Origin: Bacillus sp. HSf4
Lineage (GTDB): Bacteria; Bacillota; Bacilli; Bacillales; Bacillaceae
Assembly (NCBI RefSeq): GCF_029537375.1
Contig: NZ_CP120679.1
Coordinates: forward strand, 3,763,501 to 3,827,500
Direction of reading: 5' to 3'
Length of the DNA stretch: 64,000 nt
In this document: piece after piece, positions 63,562 through 64,000 of the stretch
Layout: each line of letters starts with the position of its first letter
Position numbering within the stretch: the first letter of the stretch is position 1
Made by a program: the position numbers and the translations under genes
The notes under the pieces: generated by a model
Database searches by the model: none
What the model was told of the DNA's origin: nothing
The model's input: the letters and a program-made list of their open reading frames with translations, nothing else

Positions 63562-63598
63562 AATGATCCGAACCTGTCAGATCAGTGTTCGGATCATT
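63562..63598 (-). other. Strong hairpin between tarB and tarI without a T tract
   Basis: Perfect twelve-base inverted repeat AATGATCCGAAC / GTTCGGATCATT with a 13-base loop, 28 bases after the tarB stop. The minus strand continues GACGTG, so an ordinary intrinsic terminator is unlikely. Confidence 0.6.
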
Positions 63599-63625
63599 GC
63601 GATATTTGTCCACTGAAGGCGGGTG

Positions 63626-64000
63626 TTACACTGTATCAGCATTAATATATTTTTTGAAGTCATTCGGGCTATCAGTATTCATTCGAGAACCGACAAATTC
63701 CAGCAGCCTCCGGCTCGCATCTCCTTGTGAATATCGATTCCATTCCTGTGAAAAACGTTCAATCTTTTCGCCGTTTTGATGAATGTTTTTCAGCTCTTCC
63801 AGCAGCATGTCCCGGTTAACACAGACCTTCCCTGGAATGGTGGCCTCAAAGTCATCGATCAGCCCCCGCTTTTGATCATATTCCGCCATGTCATACGTAT
63901 AAAACAGCATCGGTTTATGAAGCAGGGCGTATTCGAAAGGAACCGAGGAATAATCTGAAATCAATATGTCGCTTTCATATAACAGGTCTTTTAAGGGAAG
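63626..64000 (-). CDS. tarB: CDP-glycerol phosphotransferase TarB, C-terminal part (cut by window edge)
   Basis: C-terminal 124 residues of a TagB/TarB-family transferase, which adds the first glycerol phosphate to ManNAc-GlcNAc-PP-undecaprenol. The family motif DILISDYSSVPFEYALLHKPMLFYTYDMAEY is complete; GLIDDFEATIPGKV and FSQEWNRYSQGDASRRLLEF follow. The frame is open to the window end (LPLKDLLYESDI). Identification as TarB rests on position ahead of tarI, as in the W23 tarABIJKL series; TarF is the alternative. Stop codon at 63626. Confidence 0.75.
   Translation of the reverse strand, partial: LPLKDLLYESDILISDYSSVPFEYALLHKPMLFYTYDMAEYDQKRGLIDDFEATIPGKVCVNRDMLLEELKNIHQNGEKIERFSQEWNRYSQGDASRRLLEFVGSRMNTDSPNDFKKYINADTV

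Overview
The window is chromosomal DNA from a low-to-moderate GC Gram-positive endospore former of the Bacillus subtilis group. It looks most like Bacillus licheniformis or B. paralicheniformis. The basis is near-complete synteny with the B. subtilis block ctpB-ftsXE-cccB-yvjA-prfB-secA-hpf-flagellar genes-comF-degSU-yvyE-tagV-tagO-tua-lytABC-lytR-mnaA, several proteins of exactly B. subtilis length, and accessory genes that differ from strain 168. Species is an inference from gene content; no database was searched. Almost everything reads on the minus strand. The plus-strand exceptions are yvyE, tagV, a broken kelch gene, lytR and gtaB.

Layout. 1-5000: end of ctpB, then an accessory block with a tartrate/isopropylmalate-type dehydrogenase, an ABC-2 drug/lantibiotic-type exporter and a LytTR regulator whose N-terminus looks like a dead ABC ATPase. 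5100-13600: an EnvC-like M23 hydrolase after ftsEX, then cccB, yvjA, prfB (with its programmed frameshift) and secA. 13700-24800: hpf, then the late flagellar region (fliT/S/D, flaG, hag, csrA, fliW, yviE, flgL/K/N/M, yvyF), with sigma-D promoters before flaG, hag and flgM and a CsrA-type hairpin in the hag leader. 24800-30300: comFC/FB/FA, a DegV-family fatty-acid binding protein, degU and degS. 30500-33700: yvyE, tagV and a kelch-repeat pseudogene.

33700-50400 is a cell-wall polymer and autolysin region: tagO, the tuaA-H teichuronic acid operon (PhoP-box promoter, with an extra UDP-sugar epimerase between tuaD and tuaE), lytC/lytB/lytA, and lytR. 50400-64000 is the wall teichoic acid decoration and polymer region. 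It has mnaA, a TarS-like GT2 enzyme, two related TarM/TagE-like GT4 enzymes, gtaB on the plus strand, and a tarB-tarI-tarJ-tarK-tarL series in the order known from B. subtilis W23. The strain therefore probably makes poly(ribitol phosphate) teichoic acid carrying GlcNAc and/or glucose, not the glycerol type of strain 168.

The genes form a cell-surface program. Wall hydrolases (M23, LytC), their modulator LytB, LCP ligases (TagV, LytR), teichoic and teichuronic acid synthesis, and flagellar motility are clustered with their regulators DegSU, FlgM and CsrA/FliW. The most unusual items are the LytTR/dead-ATPase regulator, the three teichoic acid glycosyltransferases with a shared C-terminal motif, the epimerase inserted in tua, the twice-frameshifted kelch gene and a comFA gene with no ordinary start codon.
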